The notes below the pieces were generated by a model, which saw only the letters and a list, made by a program, of their open reading frames with translations, was not told where the DNA came from and did no database searches. A stretch of DNA of 64,000 nucleotides. Origin: Oxyruncus cristatus. Its lineage: Eukaryota > Chordata > Aves > Passeriformes > Cotingidae. The position numbers and the translations under genes were made by a program. Below, in pieces: positions 1 to 11,987 of the stretch (its first letter is position 1; the number at the start of each line of letters is the position of its first letter). Where the stretch lies: positions 14,256-78,255 of the forward strand of contig VXAY01002466.1 in the NCBI GenBank assembly GCA_013399855.1. Direction: 5' to 3'.

Positions 1-555
1 TTGCCCAGGGTCATGTCCAGGCAGCTTTTGACTGTCTTGGGGGAGAGAGACTCCACCAACTCTCAGGGAAAACTCTGCCAGCGCTTGTGGCTTGTTCACC
101 TTCACAGTGTCCTGATGTTCAGAGGCAATCTCCTGTGTTGCAGTCTGCAACCACTGCCTCTTACTGTGTTGGTCTTTGCACCTTCCCTTCAGGTATTTAT
201 GTATATTAACAAGATCTCCCCAAGCCTGCTTTTCTCCAGTCTTGAACAGTCCCTCTCAGTCTGTCCTCATACAAGAGACAATCCTGTCCCCTCGTAATTG
301 CTGTGGCCCTTTTTTAGACTCTCTTTTATATGTCTATCTCTTTCAAGTGCCAGAGAGCCAAGAACTGGACACAGGACTCCAGGCATGGCCTCATCAGTGC
401 GAAGCATCATCTCTCTCCAACTGCTGGCAATCGTTGGTCTAATGCAGCCCAGCATACCTTCTTTACCCGAGGGAACATTGCTGGCTTGTGGTCAGCTTTG
501 TGTCTGCCAGCTCTGACCATTCCCAAACCTTTTCTGCAGAGATGCTCTTTACTTA
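1..555 (-). mobile_element. CR1 LINE fragment, diverged, cut by the window edge
   Basis: Reverse-strand remains of a CR1 non-LTR retrotransposon, covering part of the reverse-transcriptase C-terminal region. The plus strand carries recognisable but decayed antisense CR1 phrases: the 'catgtccaggcag' and 'gactccaccaa' blocks near 10-60, the 'gaactggacacag' block near 361-375, and 'tttctgcagagatgctct' near 530-547. All are in the order expected for a minus-strand CR1 of the CR1-Y/F kind. Many indels have destroyed the frame, so the open frames here are chance. The 3' end lies outside the window on the left. Homology fades beyond about 555. Family assignment is from memory of avian CR1 consensus sequences. 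Confidence 0.8.
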
Positions 556-3500
556 CAACTTCGATGAACTGAGGACTTCGGGCTAGCTTCTTACCGTGGT
601 GGGCTGACTTCAACCTGAAGTATGCCTGTCTTCAATCAAATGTTTTTAGGAAACATTTTAGGAAGCATTTTTTCATGCAAAATTCTAGATCTGAGAATTC
701 ATCTCTGAGAATTCAGGTGTATGTGATCTCTCTTTCATGAAAACCTTAAGCCCCCTTAGTGACTTTGCGAAGAAGGGTTAAATATTTAACAAGAGAAGGG
801 CCTTGCACTGGAGATGTCAATTGCTAAAATTGCGAAAGTGAGAATAAATTTGCTTAAGTTACAGGTCTCTGAGCATTCATATAGCCTGCAGCTCACTAGA
901 GATTTAAGCCGTCAGCATTTTCACACGTTTTCACAGGCCATATGTGAATATGTGAGTATGTCAGGAAAAGAAGCGGTACTTCCTCTTCTCCTATTGCACC
1001 AGACAAAGTTAGATTATTCACAAACTGATATTACATCTGGATCCTACACCAGTCATGTTTTCATCTGGACACGTGTAAAGGTAGGGTGAATGAAGGGTTT
1101 GTGAATTCCAACTGCAGATGAAAAAAGAATTACAGCAAGCCCAGAGATAAATACAGGGAATGGGAATATTTTAGCACTAGTCTGATTGTACAGTTTTTGA
1201 TAAGATCTGTGAAAGTATTAGTTGTTTCTCTCTCATATGACCCCAATAAACCCATCATCTATAATAGCATGTAGCTGCCTAAGATGAAGGAAAAAAGTGA
1301 GACTCAAACTCTACTTTGTAGAAGTTCTATCTGACTCGAAATTTTATCTAATTCCTCATTTAGTGCCGAATGCCAAATTTCACAGACTTCAACGTATTGT
1401 GAGTATTTCCTGCAATGATCGGGTTGATAATGCTACCATACGGTTTGGTACAGATATGGAATACTCTGCTATTGTTAATGAAGGATGGCAGAATTGATTG
1501 ATGAACATATTCTGCAAAAAGTGGAGGTATAATTTTTGGTAATCTGGATTAGATTTCTAGTATCACTTTCTAGTCTCATGGTCCTGTAAATTGCTTAATA
1601 GAAACATAATTTATGCATTAAAATGCATCTCTTTTCTTGGTGTAGAAGTTCATATTGGTTGCACAAAGTGACACTAGTAGAGCTTTATGGGAACATCAGA
1701 CAATGTAAAGCATTGCTGCTTTCCCCAAGGATTAAGGAATTCTGTGTGGCTATTACATAGGCCCACGTTTTGTATTAGGAGTTTTGAAAATCTTGGTTAG
1801 AAATTGAGTGTCTTCCTTAGACCTTTCTTAGACTTTCACTTAACATGATAATACTCAGACTTTTCAGTGTCCTCTTTTAATTTTTTTCATACAAAGCGTA
1901 ATAAAGTATGCTTTGCCTGTGATCTAAAAGATTATGAAACATGATGAAGTCTGCTATTGGGATGATGTATGGTGAGCAAACTAGCAAGTCATTAGGTGGA
2001 TTTAGCAACCACAGTACTCCTTGTATGATTCTGGTCCCATATTTTAAATCATCTTGTAATAGCTGAAGTATACGGGTACATGTTGCCATTGTGCACCTTA
2101 AGCCAGTTTGCATTCTAAAACTGTGGTTGTATCACAGCTGCAAACAAGATGTTTCTCTTATAGAAAACAATGTAACTGTGATGTAACATGTCATTTACAA
2201 GACCTGGTGAATAATGCTATGTGCATCTGAGTCATGCCCCTATTAAATGTAATTAAACTCTTCAGGCACTTTTCAGTCTTAAGGGTATATATTTTGTATG
2301 CCTTTTGAGAGAAATGTGCAGTCAGCATAATTCTTGAACATGTATGTGCAAAGAAAGCTACCAAGAGGGGGAGAAATGGAAAGAAAAGAGGCAATTCAAG
2401 GCCTTTGGGTAATATATTAATTGCAGCTGTAGTAGTTACCTTAGAATAAATTGTGGGATGAATAGATCACTGGTGTTGTTTGACACGCAGCTATATTTCT
2501 ACAAATGGAAGAAGAAAAGAAAGGAAGAGAGAAATGGCATAATTTGGATTGAACATACAGGGGAAATAAGATTATAACAATGAGTTCTGCTGGACTACAG
2601 AAAGCCTGGTTCTTTCAGCACATTCTTCTACTCAGTGGACAAAAGCAGCATTAGATGTGCTGCTTACACACCAGTTCATGACTGGTATGGGAATGGAGTG
2701 GGTGATCTACCAGGACTGTTGCATCTCAGCCAATAATATCCATCAGAGGAATTAAACAAAGCCTATTTTTGCATCCAGGCTTCAGTTTGTTCATAGTCCT
2801 ATATGGCTAGATGCCATAAATAATGACTTTATTACATCAGTCCCAGATATGGCTTGTGGAGTGTTGTTTGATACTGCTACTTTTGACTCAATCAAGTGTT
2901 TCCAGAATTTTCATCTGTACAAATACTTTTCTTTTTAAACTGACCTCTGTTCTCCAGTGAAGCATTTAATAATGGAAGAGTGGATTTATACAAAACTACC
3001 TGTAATTGTTTCATTCAGTTTTGTTTTGACTTGCAGATTAAGTGGACATATGTATTGCATTGAACAGAAAGACCTGCTTGTGGATTTTGACATAGTTATA
3101 AGAATAATGCTGCTCTCTGTCTAAATCAGGTGGGCTGCAGAAATCAGTTTTTCCTTGGGCTGCAATATTTTTTTTTTTTTTTTATTCTATGGAGAATTGA
3201 TATGAAGGCAAGACTTTATGTATAAGAATAACACTACTAAGTAATATAACAGCCAAACACTAGTCCTGTCTGGCTGCATCTTTTATTTGCCTTTGTTTTA
3301 TTCGTCTCGGGTGTTTTTTAGAGGAAGTAGAGGGAAGCCACACTCATCCTGACTTAACACTAACTGCCAAAGAAGTGACTGAGCTGAGATGGTCACCCCT
3401 TTCTTATTGCCATGGGCTTGGCTGAGATATGTTGTGGTAGGAAAGTGGAAATGAAGGAGGGAAGATTTTTTTTTTAACAGATGAATGACATTGCAAGAGT

Positions 3501-6479
3501 AAATGAAAAAAGTGAAACAAGAACTATATAGTTTTGGGTTTTGAATTAAAGACCAAGAAATGCCTTTATCTTTGCATTTTTTTATTTATTCAATTTTCCT
3601 GATGTAGAGCTGTTAGAAACAGTGTGTTTGTAGAACATACGCACCTTCAATGGCAAATTTTAAACATGTTTGCCCTGGGTAAATCTAAGTGAATCTGTAG
3701 TGTAGAAAGGATTTCTTTTTTGATGACCAGCTTTTTCAAGGTGGTTGAACATAGAGGGTTACCCAGCTGCCATTAACTTCTAACATAATTTGGAAACCTA
3801 ACTTATTACTATGATAACTGAGGAATCTACTAGCCACCCAGTGAAGAATGGTTTATCTCCTAGAAAAGACATGTAAGGGAAAAAACTAGGAAAACTTGAT
3901 GCTTGGTTGCTGTTCAGAGGAAGAAATACAGGAGAATTTGTCTTACAGGAGGTAGTTTCTTTACTTTTCTTGACTGATTAACCTGTGGCAGACAGGGGAC
4001 AGCAAGCTAAAAAGAGATGTGCTTAACATTTCAGATAGATAATGTAAAAATGAATGCACCCTGGTAGTGGGAAAATGACATTACTAGATGCATATATGAA
4101 TATGAACTCCACAAAATTATTAGACATGCTGCTTAGAGACAGTTTTGGGAAAGGATTTTAAAGATACAGTTGAACACTTTTAAAGATACGTCTACTCATT
4201 GGAAGAAAATTCTTAGGAAGAGCTTACTTCTACAGCTTTTAGAAATTGTTTTTTTTTCCTAGAACCTTAATTATATTAAAAAAACAAACCAAACAAAAAA
4301 AAAAGACAACCCCCCAAAAAACCAAGAAGCTTTGTCAGGCTCAGAAATATAATTTCTTCATACCTTGTGAAAGTGGACCATTCTCAACTTCATTTACTAA
4401 TGAGACCTGCAAGCTATTCAGAAGGTTTTGGTGAAGGGTGACTGGTGTTTGGCTCTTCATTTTCTCTCCAGATTTATAAGATTTACTGAGGGGTAGCGGC
4501 CTATATGTGATTTTATTTTTTGTATCTTTTTTCTTTTTAAGCTGTAAAATATTTCTGATCAAATTTCTATAACACAGGAACCTGGTTTTCTGGTCAGTTC
4601 TAAAATGCTAAAATTGGCTTGTACCATGTCCTTATTTGGAGATGGAGCCATCTTCAAATGTGTTGATGTAAATTAGATTTTTGCATTGAATCTGGAATAT
4701 TTTTGTAGAAATCATAACAGGACAGTATCGTCATCATCATCATCATCATCACCATCATCTCCTCTTAATTTTCTTAAACTTAAAATTCAACTTTCTGAAG
4801 AAATTTGTACTAGAATGTTTTTTTTTTTTTTCAGTATGTCAATTGCAAAGATTTGTCCAGAAAAGAGATATATAGCATCAAAATCAAAATTATTTTCAGC
4901 TCTAAAGAATAACTATAATTCCAAAGTCTTGCCACATGTCTAGCCCTGTCATGCTACTACTAATTGGTTGCTGATGAAAAGGAAGGAAAACTGCTATTTT
5001 AACAGGATTCCTGAAATGTTCTGTGTTGCAAAACAGCCCTTTTCCTGGTCTTGGAGACTGCATGTTTTCCTGTCAGATCACAGACAAAGAATTCTGGATT
5101 TTGGAGTGCAGTCATGAGTATTTACTGTTTTCAAACTGGTTAACTACCAAGAAAAATATTTCAGCTATAAACAGTGCCATTCATATGGCAACAGACCTCC
5201 AACAAGGTGAGAATATACTGGAAAACCTAAGAGTTCATGAGAATAATTTCAAAGATTTTATATGAGAACAATGAAGGAAAGAACCTAAGCAGTAAAGGAT
5301 GGACTAGTTTTGTTTTAAAAGGAGTATTCCTCTGTAGCTGATCCTATCCTTGGTATCCCTTGACATTGTATTGACACTGTCAATACTAGGAAGAAAACAG
5401 GTATATTTAGAAAATGTGTTAAAGCATCTAAATTTGTACTTTATGCCAGTGTTTTGGTGTTAATTTCTGTCTATGTTGGATTTTGCTGCTGATGTGTTGT
5501 TATATTTTTGGAAGCTTAACTCTTTCCTATCTATACAAGGCCATATGAATCACTGGTTTAACTTAGTTCCATGCAGAGATTCAGCGCTGGGCTGTGTCTG
5601 CTTTCGTGCAGAACAAGTTCTATCTGGGTGAACCTGAGGGCTTGGATCTTCCTAGAACCACTTAAAAACTGAAGGCACGATGAAAACATGGAAAAAAGCT
5701 AGCATAAGGCTGCTCCCCCAGCTTTTTATAAAAGTATATTTAGAGCCTTATGAAGCTCCTGTAATAACCTTGTGGATTTTCACAATAATAGAACATGTTC
5801 TGAAACAGTGACCATATTACAGAAGAAAGTTGACATATCACAGCGTCACTGTGGGCACATAATATGGTAAAACTCAATAGTTCATCAACCTGTTTACAAA
5901 AAAACATAGATAAGTAGATTGTTAGCAATACACATGATCAAAAAATACCTAATCATGTAATGACTATGTAATGACTATTTTAATATTACAGCAGCTGTGA
6001 TTATCTGACTGCAGTGGTTAATAAAAAATACAAGTACAAAAGTACTTCTGGCATAGCTACTTTCATAGCTTTTGTTTACCTGACTTTAGAGTGTTTTTTG
6101 TTTTGTTTGTTTGGCTTTTTAGAGCTCTAATGTGAGTTGTAAATACATGACTAATATGGGGGTTAAAATATTTTTTTCATCTGATGAAACCAACCTTAGG
6201 ACACATTTTGTGTTCCTGTGGTCAAATGGCATCAAACATTCCGTGAATTAATATCATTTAAAAAAGAAGGGATGGAAAAGTTTATTTTTTTGCATTTATT
6301 TTGTTGTCTTTTACTCTCTGAAAGTATTTAATAATTCCCACAGGAAAAAAAGGCATTTGTTAGGTGTGGGCGAGCAATTTTGCGCAAGTATAATTTTCAA
6401 AATACTTATAGTACTCTGTTATGAAGACGTCCCTGTGATCATGCAGCTGAAAGTTGAGGTTTATATGTTTCATTCTTAC
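556..6479. other. AT-rich unique DNA, no gene recognised
   Basis: No coding region, RNA gene or transposon was recognised across this stretch apart from the ATC microsatellite at 4731-4759. Open frames are all under 95 codons, overlap on both strands and show no family motifs. An 11-bp direct repeat (ctgagaattca at 691-701 and 704-714) and homopolymer T runs near 3168-3182 and 4818-4831 are the only local structure seen. Confidence 0.5.
4731..4759. repeat. (ATC)n trinucleotide microsatellite
   Basis: About nine or ten units of TCA/ATC with one C interruption. It is short and probably polymorphic. No LINE homology was seen next to it, so I do not treat it as a retrotransposon tail, although RTE-clade elements can leave similar trimeric tails. 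Confidence 0.85.
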
Positions 6480-6686
6480 TGCAAGTCTTGCAGTCATGGC
6501 CTTCTGTTGACTGGGGTTACAGCAATGGTGGATAATGGTAGAGTGACTGACAACACATACCCAGATTGCTGAAAAGTATTTCATACTATTGTCCACAACA
6601 TCCTTGTTTCTACACTGGAGAGACATTAATTTAATGGATGGACCACCGAGTGGGTAATAATTGGCTGAACTGTTGCGTTGGTAGAC
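6480..6686 (+). mobile_element. CR1 LINE (outer copy), left part
   Basis: Sense CR1 reverse-transcriptase sequence, upstream part. The plus strand shows decayed versions of the segment around the RT motif in which a leucine-cysteine-lysine-alanine-phenylalanine stretch is followed by histidine-asparagine/aspartate-isoleucine-leucine. Recognisable blocks include 'tgtccacaacatccttgtt' (about 6590-6608) and 'tggatggaccaccgagtggg' (about 6633-6652). The reading frame is broken. The element is interrupted at about 6687 by an oppositely oriented CR1 and resumes near 7101. Confidence 0.75.
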
Positions 6687-7103
6687 TCATAGAATCACTG
6701 AGGTAGGGAAAGACCTCCAAGGTCATCAAGTCCAACCTTTGACCAATCACCACCTTGCACCTAGACCATGCACTAAGTGCCACGTCATTTCTTGAACACC
6801 TGCAGGGATGGTGACTCCACCCTTGACAGCCCTTTCCATGATAAAATTCTTCCTGATGTCCAACCTGAACCACCTTGGCGCAGCTTGAGGCTGTGTCCTC
6901 TCGTTCTACTAGTTGCTTGTGAGAAGAGACTTACTCCCATCTTGCTACAACCTCCTCTCAGCTAGGTGTTGAGAGCAATGAAGCCTCCCCTCAGCTGCCT
7001 TTTTATGTAGGCTGAACAACCCCAGCTCCCTCAGCTGCTCCTCATACAACTTACTCTCTAGACCCTTCACCGTCTTCATTGCTTTTCTCTGAACATGCTC
7101 CAG
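6687..7103 (-). mobile_element. CR1 LINE 3' end inserted into another CR1
   Basis: Minus-strand CR1 3' terminus. The plus strand begins with the reverse complement of a single CR1 tail unit ('tcatagaatcactgagg') and runs through the usual antisense order: the 'aagtccaacc' block, the 'gactccaccc' block, the degraded 'aaaattcttcctgatgtcca' block, and 'ctgaacaaccccagctccct' near 7013-7032. It stops at about 7103, exactly where the flanking plus-strand CR1 resumes. This is therefore a younger copy inside an older one. Indels have broken the C-terminal RT frame. No target-site duplication was evident, which is normal for CR1. Confidence 0.85.
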
Positions 7104-7610
7104 AGTTGTGGTCAAAGACTTACTGTCCAGATGGAGACCAGTGATGTTCTTTGAGGGTCAATACTTTATGTCTTTTTTGGGGACACAAATGTGAGACTAA
7201 GTGTACCCTCAGCAAGTGTGCTGACATCAAGCTGTGTGGTGTGGCCAAAATGCTGGAGGGATGTCATCCAGAGGAATCTTGACAGGCTTGAGAGGTGGGC
7301 CCATGTGAACCTCATGAAATTCAACAAGGCCAAGTGCAAGGTCCTGCATCTGGGCTGGGGCAATCCCATCCATAGGTACAAACTTGGCAGAGAATTGATT
7401 GAGAGCAGCCTGAGGAGAAGGACTTAGGGATATTGCTGGATGAAAAACTGTGTATGATCCAGCAAGATGCTCTCACAGCCCAGAAAGCCAGCTTGTATCT
7501 GCAGCTTCATGAAAAGCAGCATGACCAGCAGGTCAAGGGAGATGATTCTCACCCTCTGCTCTGGTGAGATCCCACCTGAAGTATTGCATCCAGCTCTGGG
7601 GCCAGAAATC
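7101..7610 (+). mobile_element. CR1 LINE (outer copy), right part
   Basis: Continuation of the plus-strand CR1 after the nested insertion. An open frame at 7191-7427 encodes a typical CR1 RT tract including the residues [19 protein letters not shown], followed by CKVLHLG. Downstream, the sequence matches the CR1 segment before the C-terminal 'YCVQLW' motif ('cctgaagtattgcatcca', about 7575-7592). Homology ends at about 7610 before the CR1 3' end, so the copy lacks its terminus. Frameshifts and stops make it a dead fragment. Confidence 0.85.
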
Positions 7611-10600
7611 CCAAGCTGTTGATAATCTGTGTGTTTCTTCCTCTAAGCATTTGTGAAGGAGCAGATGAAAATAATTTCTTATTTTTCCTCCTACAAAAAA
7701 AAAGGTTTTCCTGGACCACAGAGGTGTCTATTTATTTTTAAACAAAATTTAAAAGTTAGTCGCAAAGACAGTACCAAGTTTTAAATTATTATACTTATTG
7801 CAACATTACTGAAAATAGACACAAAATATTTTGAGTAACAGTTAGCTAGGTATGTAATAAAAATGGACTAATAAAATATTGATACAGCTGTTGCACTGTC
7901 AAGTCACAGAATAGACCTACTGGCTGCTATATCAGAAACAAAGAGATCCATAATTTTCCAATTCAAGGGAAAATTCCTCTTGTAATATATAACTATATTA
8001 GTAACTTTTCTATTTAACGTTGTTCTTGAAAGGCTAGAGTTCAATGTTTTGCATGTGTGCATGTGCTTGGTAACCAGGATGGAGTGAAGCACACAGTTAT
8101 ATATTGTGTAGTAGGGGAAAGCTCAATTTTCTATTTCATTGGTGGTTTGATCCTTTATGGGGAATGAGAAGAGATAGTCACTTGCAGAAAAATCTCGTTC
8201 TTTGTGCTTTCTGGGTCAGTACAGTAAAGGTTGACTTCCTTGAGTGCTATATCCTGCAATAAGGCGACAGGGTTGGTACAGACTACTTAGGAAAGGATGC
8301 AAGTACCAAAACAGGCTGAATGTGGCTAAAAAGAGGAAGCAGATTAGTGAAGAAGAAAATAAGGGAAATATATAGTCATGTATTTACAACTCAAATAAAA
8401 GAGGCAGAATTTTTTTGGTGTGTTTCATGAAATTAAACTGTGATAACCCATTTAAAATATTATCCTCCATTTCAGACACTTACCTGTATGTTTGAGGAAT
8501 AAGACAGCATTCTGTGTGTTGCCCATTCCTGTGTCCAGAGAGGGAAACGCTTTCAATAGCAACACATGAAAAAAGATTGCTGCTTGTCTTTTGCATACCT
8601 ATTAAACACTGGTGAGTGCAGAAATTTGAGAATACAAGGAGGATATTGGACCTGCATCTGACTAGCATTTTCCTCAGGCCTGTTAACTGGAACCTCTTAA
8701 AAACCTTTTACCTCCAGACTTTTTTCCTGCCTCCGTACAACTCTGCTCACAGAAAGTGATATTTTGTTCATGGATCCTGCCACAGGATCAAGCTGAGGTC
8801 TTGAATTTCTAATGTCTCTAAAGTACCTTATATTTTACACTCTTTATACAGCTTTTCCAGTTGTAAAAGAGATGAGAACTTATATTTTCTTGTGTCCTTT
8901 ATATTTGTTGTATGGTTTCAAATCAGAAATTTGTGTGTTCTTTAGGAAGTACACAGCACAAGAAAACCTAGTTCTTTACAGAATTGCTCAGAAAATATTG
9001 CACTTTAAATAACAACTGAGAAAACCACAGACTTCAATGGCAGAATCTCTGCTAGCTGCATTTTTGCTAGCTGAGTGTTTTCGGATTACAGGATTAACAC
9101 CTGAAAATGATGTTTGAAATAGCTGAAGCTAGATTTTTGCACATGTCAGCTCTGAAATTCAACTTAGCATCTGCTGGGAGAATTTTTCTTACTTGTAATA
9201 ACAAGATTTTATGTCTCCTTCCCAAAGTCTGCATTGTATAAAGAAGCAGTCATGGGCACATATCCTTCAAAATCCTTCTCAGTGCTCTTGCCATCACTAT
9301 CCCTGCTTTAGTTATGATATCCAGCTTTTTCCAAGTTTACAGCTACTGATAAATTTGTCTGTAATGCTGGGTAAAATCATGGTCCAAACGCAATTTCTGA
9401 AACAAAATCAGGAAGAAACTTCCTCTTTTTTTTCTGTGCTTTAATGCTTTTGTCAACCCTTTGTAGCATAGTTGAAATACAGGAGACAGAAACCAAAGCA
9501 CTGACAGTGCAGCCTTTCTTCTGGAGACACCACTTTCCTGAAAAATTCCATGTACAGTTCTCCATATTTGTGTATGTGTCTAGCTGGTTGTCTGTGTAAT
9601 ACAGAAACCTTATTGTGACTAAGATTGGCAGTGGGGATATAGAACTTGACAGCTGCACTTCATTTCTCGAATGCAAGTTTTTGGCACGTTTGCAATTCTT
9701 GCAGTAGGAAGTGTTTGTCTGAATAGTGGCATCTATTATGAACTTGGAATTGAGAATAGATTCTTGATTGCCTAAAAAGCACAGAATGTCAAATATCCTA
9801 AGGCCAAAATAATGTTTACAGCAATTACTTTTGCCTATTACATCCTATTTTAGCAAAGTAGGAGGATTTTTGTTTTCTTTTAAACTTCTGAGGAGTACAT
9901 TGGAAGCACTTCATGCTGTTCATATTCATTTTGTTTTAAAGGGTTTTTACTTCTGTTTTCTCTAAGTATTCCAAAATGCCCACATAAAAGACTGTATTGT
10001 AAAATGTCCCAATTAGGAAGGTTCAGATGGTCCTATGAGATGAATATAACATGGAACTTAATTCAACCTGATAGAAGTTTTCCACTTAATCTGAAATCTT
10101 AATCTGAAGCCTAGGGCTTCAAAGAATCTGTTTTCTTAGAAGTTCTAGGATATACTTACACCGAATTTTAAAATTCAAGACAGTTTCAGTCATTCAGTGT
10201 GTGCTAGAATGACTAGAAGGAGTATATGGTCATGTGGCAACCTTAATATACTTCCCATGTCATTGGTAAGGCATGGTTTTGTGTGCCTCTAGTCCAAAAG
10301 GGTGGATTCTAAAATTGTCAGATTTTTAATTTTGTTTTTCATGTTTAATATACTGTTCATGTTCCTCCTCTTGACTTGATGCTAAATATTCAAAGTTGTG
10401 AAAGTAGGAGAGATTTAAGAACTCTTTTGAAACTAGGAACTCAATTAGAGGTTTTTTTTGTTAACTGTTTAAGAGCTGAGCCTTGCCCTTATGCTCTTGG
10501 TGTGACTTTTTTCTTAGAAATCACAGATCATTATGTTTAGAAATGCTAAGGATTCTCCCTTATAGCAATGGGGAGAGAAATAAATTACGTGCATTAGAGC

Positions 10601-11844
10601 TTCAAATGACTTCACCTTGTTCCATGTCTCTAAGGAGTGCAGCAAGAGGTATGCTCATGACAGGGTTTTGTTGGTTTTCTTTTTTTTTTTTATGTAAAGG
10701 GGAGCAAACCATCTGTGGACCCATAAACAGTGAGTTCCTTTCCGGTCAACAACAGGTAGAAAGTCTCCTTTAACAGTCTCATAGCTGAGCTGAAGAAATG
10801 TATCTTTCAATTTTTTAACCCAGTCTGGAAAGTAGGAAGTCACTGCAGGACGTTGAAAGCTGGGGGTTTACAGTGCATTCACTGTGGGTTATTGGATGCA
10901 AGAATAAAAATAATTGAGTTACGAAAGGAGGAAGTATGAATTTTTTAGGCAGAATTAAGGCAGATTTAATTAGAAAGTATTTTTAATTTAAAGTACAATG
11001 TAGCCAAACTATGAAACACACAATGTAAAATTTCATAGCTACAAACAGTTTGACTTCTTAGGTTATAATGATTAAACATACAAGTACTATTTTTAATTAA
11101 TTGGTCAAAGAAAATAAATTTGCATTTGAAAAGCTTGTTTACATAAACACAGTAGTAAATGAACTTAGGTAATACATGTTTGTTATTCTTAACTCCAGTG
11201 GTAAACTACTTAAGAAAACTGAAACAGCAAAGAAACAAAGAAAGCAAACAAAATAAAAGTCATTCTATGCCATTTCCTGATTAAAGTGTGTAGGTACTGC
11301 TTTGAAAGAGTTTTATAAAATATGGTGTCTATGCCATGAATGTTGCCATAGTACTACCAATTACAAATGCTTGCAAAACCAGGGATTATTCGGCAAGGTC
11401 ATCTCCAGACCAGAGTACTTCGGAAAATAGTGTTTCATTTCCAAGAAAGAGAGAATATTCTAAAAATGAGAAAAGAAGTTGTTCAGAGGAAGTTGTACAA
11501 GAACAGAATAGAGGATAACCCTGGATTTTCACTTAAAGAATTCATCCAGCATCATTCACTAGCAGGCGCAGGAATCTCATGGGAATGTTTTGAATAGTTA
11601 TATGCAATAATATATTGCACATTAGAAAAGGGATTTGAGGAAAGTATTGACAGAAACAGTTAGCTAAGAAAGTAACCAGAACTCAATATGATAAACACTG
11701 AAATAATTCCTTATGTTGTTCCTTTATCTTTTTGGATAGGTATTTCCTTTTTTTTTTTCCCCCAAGCCTTTAATGAAATATTTATTTGTTCTGATGCAGC
11801 TTTTAGACTTGGACTTGTTTTGGCTAACAATTGATACATTAAGT
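7611..11844. other. Unique AT-rich DNA, nothing recognised
   Basis: No transposon, RNA gene or coding exon was recognised. Open frames do not exceed 100 codons (the longest, 9377-9676 minus, is 99) and their translations have no recognisable domains. A poly-T run lies at about 10680-10691. The stretch 10940-11200 is very AT-rich with several TAATTA/ATTAAT-like sites, but I cannot claim it as a regulatory element from sequence alone. Confidence 0.45.
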
Positions 11845-11987
11845 TAAGAAAGAAATGAAAGAAAGGGAAGAAAGAGAAGAAAGATGAAAGGGGGAAAAAG
11901 GAGGAAAAGAAGAAAGGTAGGAAGGAAGGAAGGAAGGAAGAAAGAAAGGAAGGAAGGAAGGAAGGAAGGAAGGAAGGAAGGGAAAAG
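11845..11987. repeat. Polypurine (GGAA)n/(GAAA)n tract
   Basis: About 143 bases of almost pure purine with only three T interruptions. The last 69 bases (11919-11987) are uninterrupted A/G, mostly GGAA tetramers. Such mirror-symmetric purine tracts can adopt triplex (H-DNA) structure and are length-variable. Arrays of GGAA can also bind ETS-family factors, but no function can be claimed here. Confidence 0.95.
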
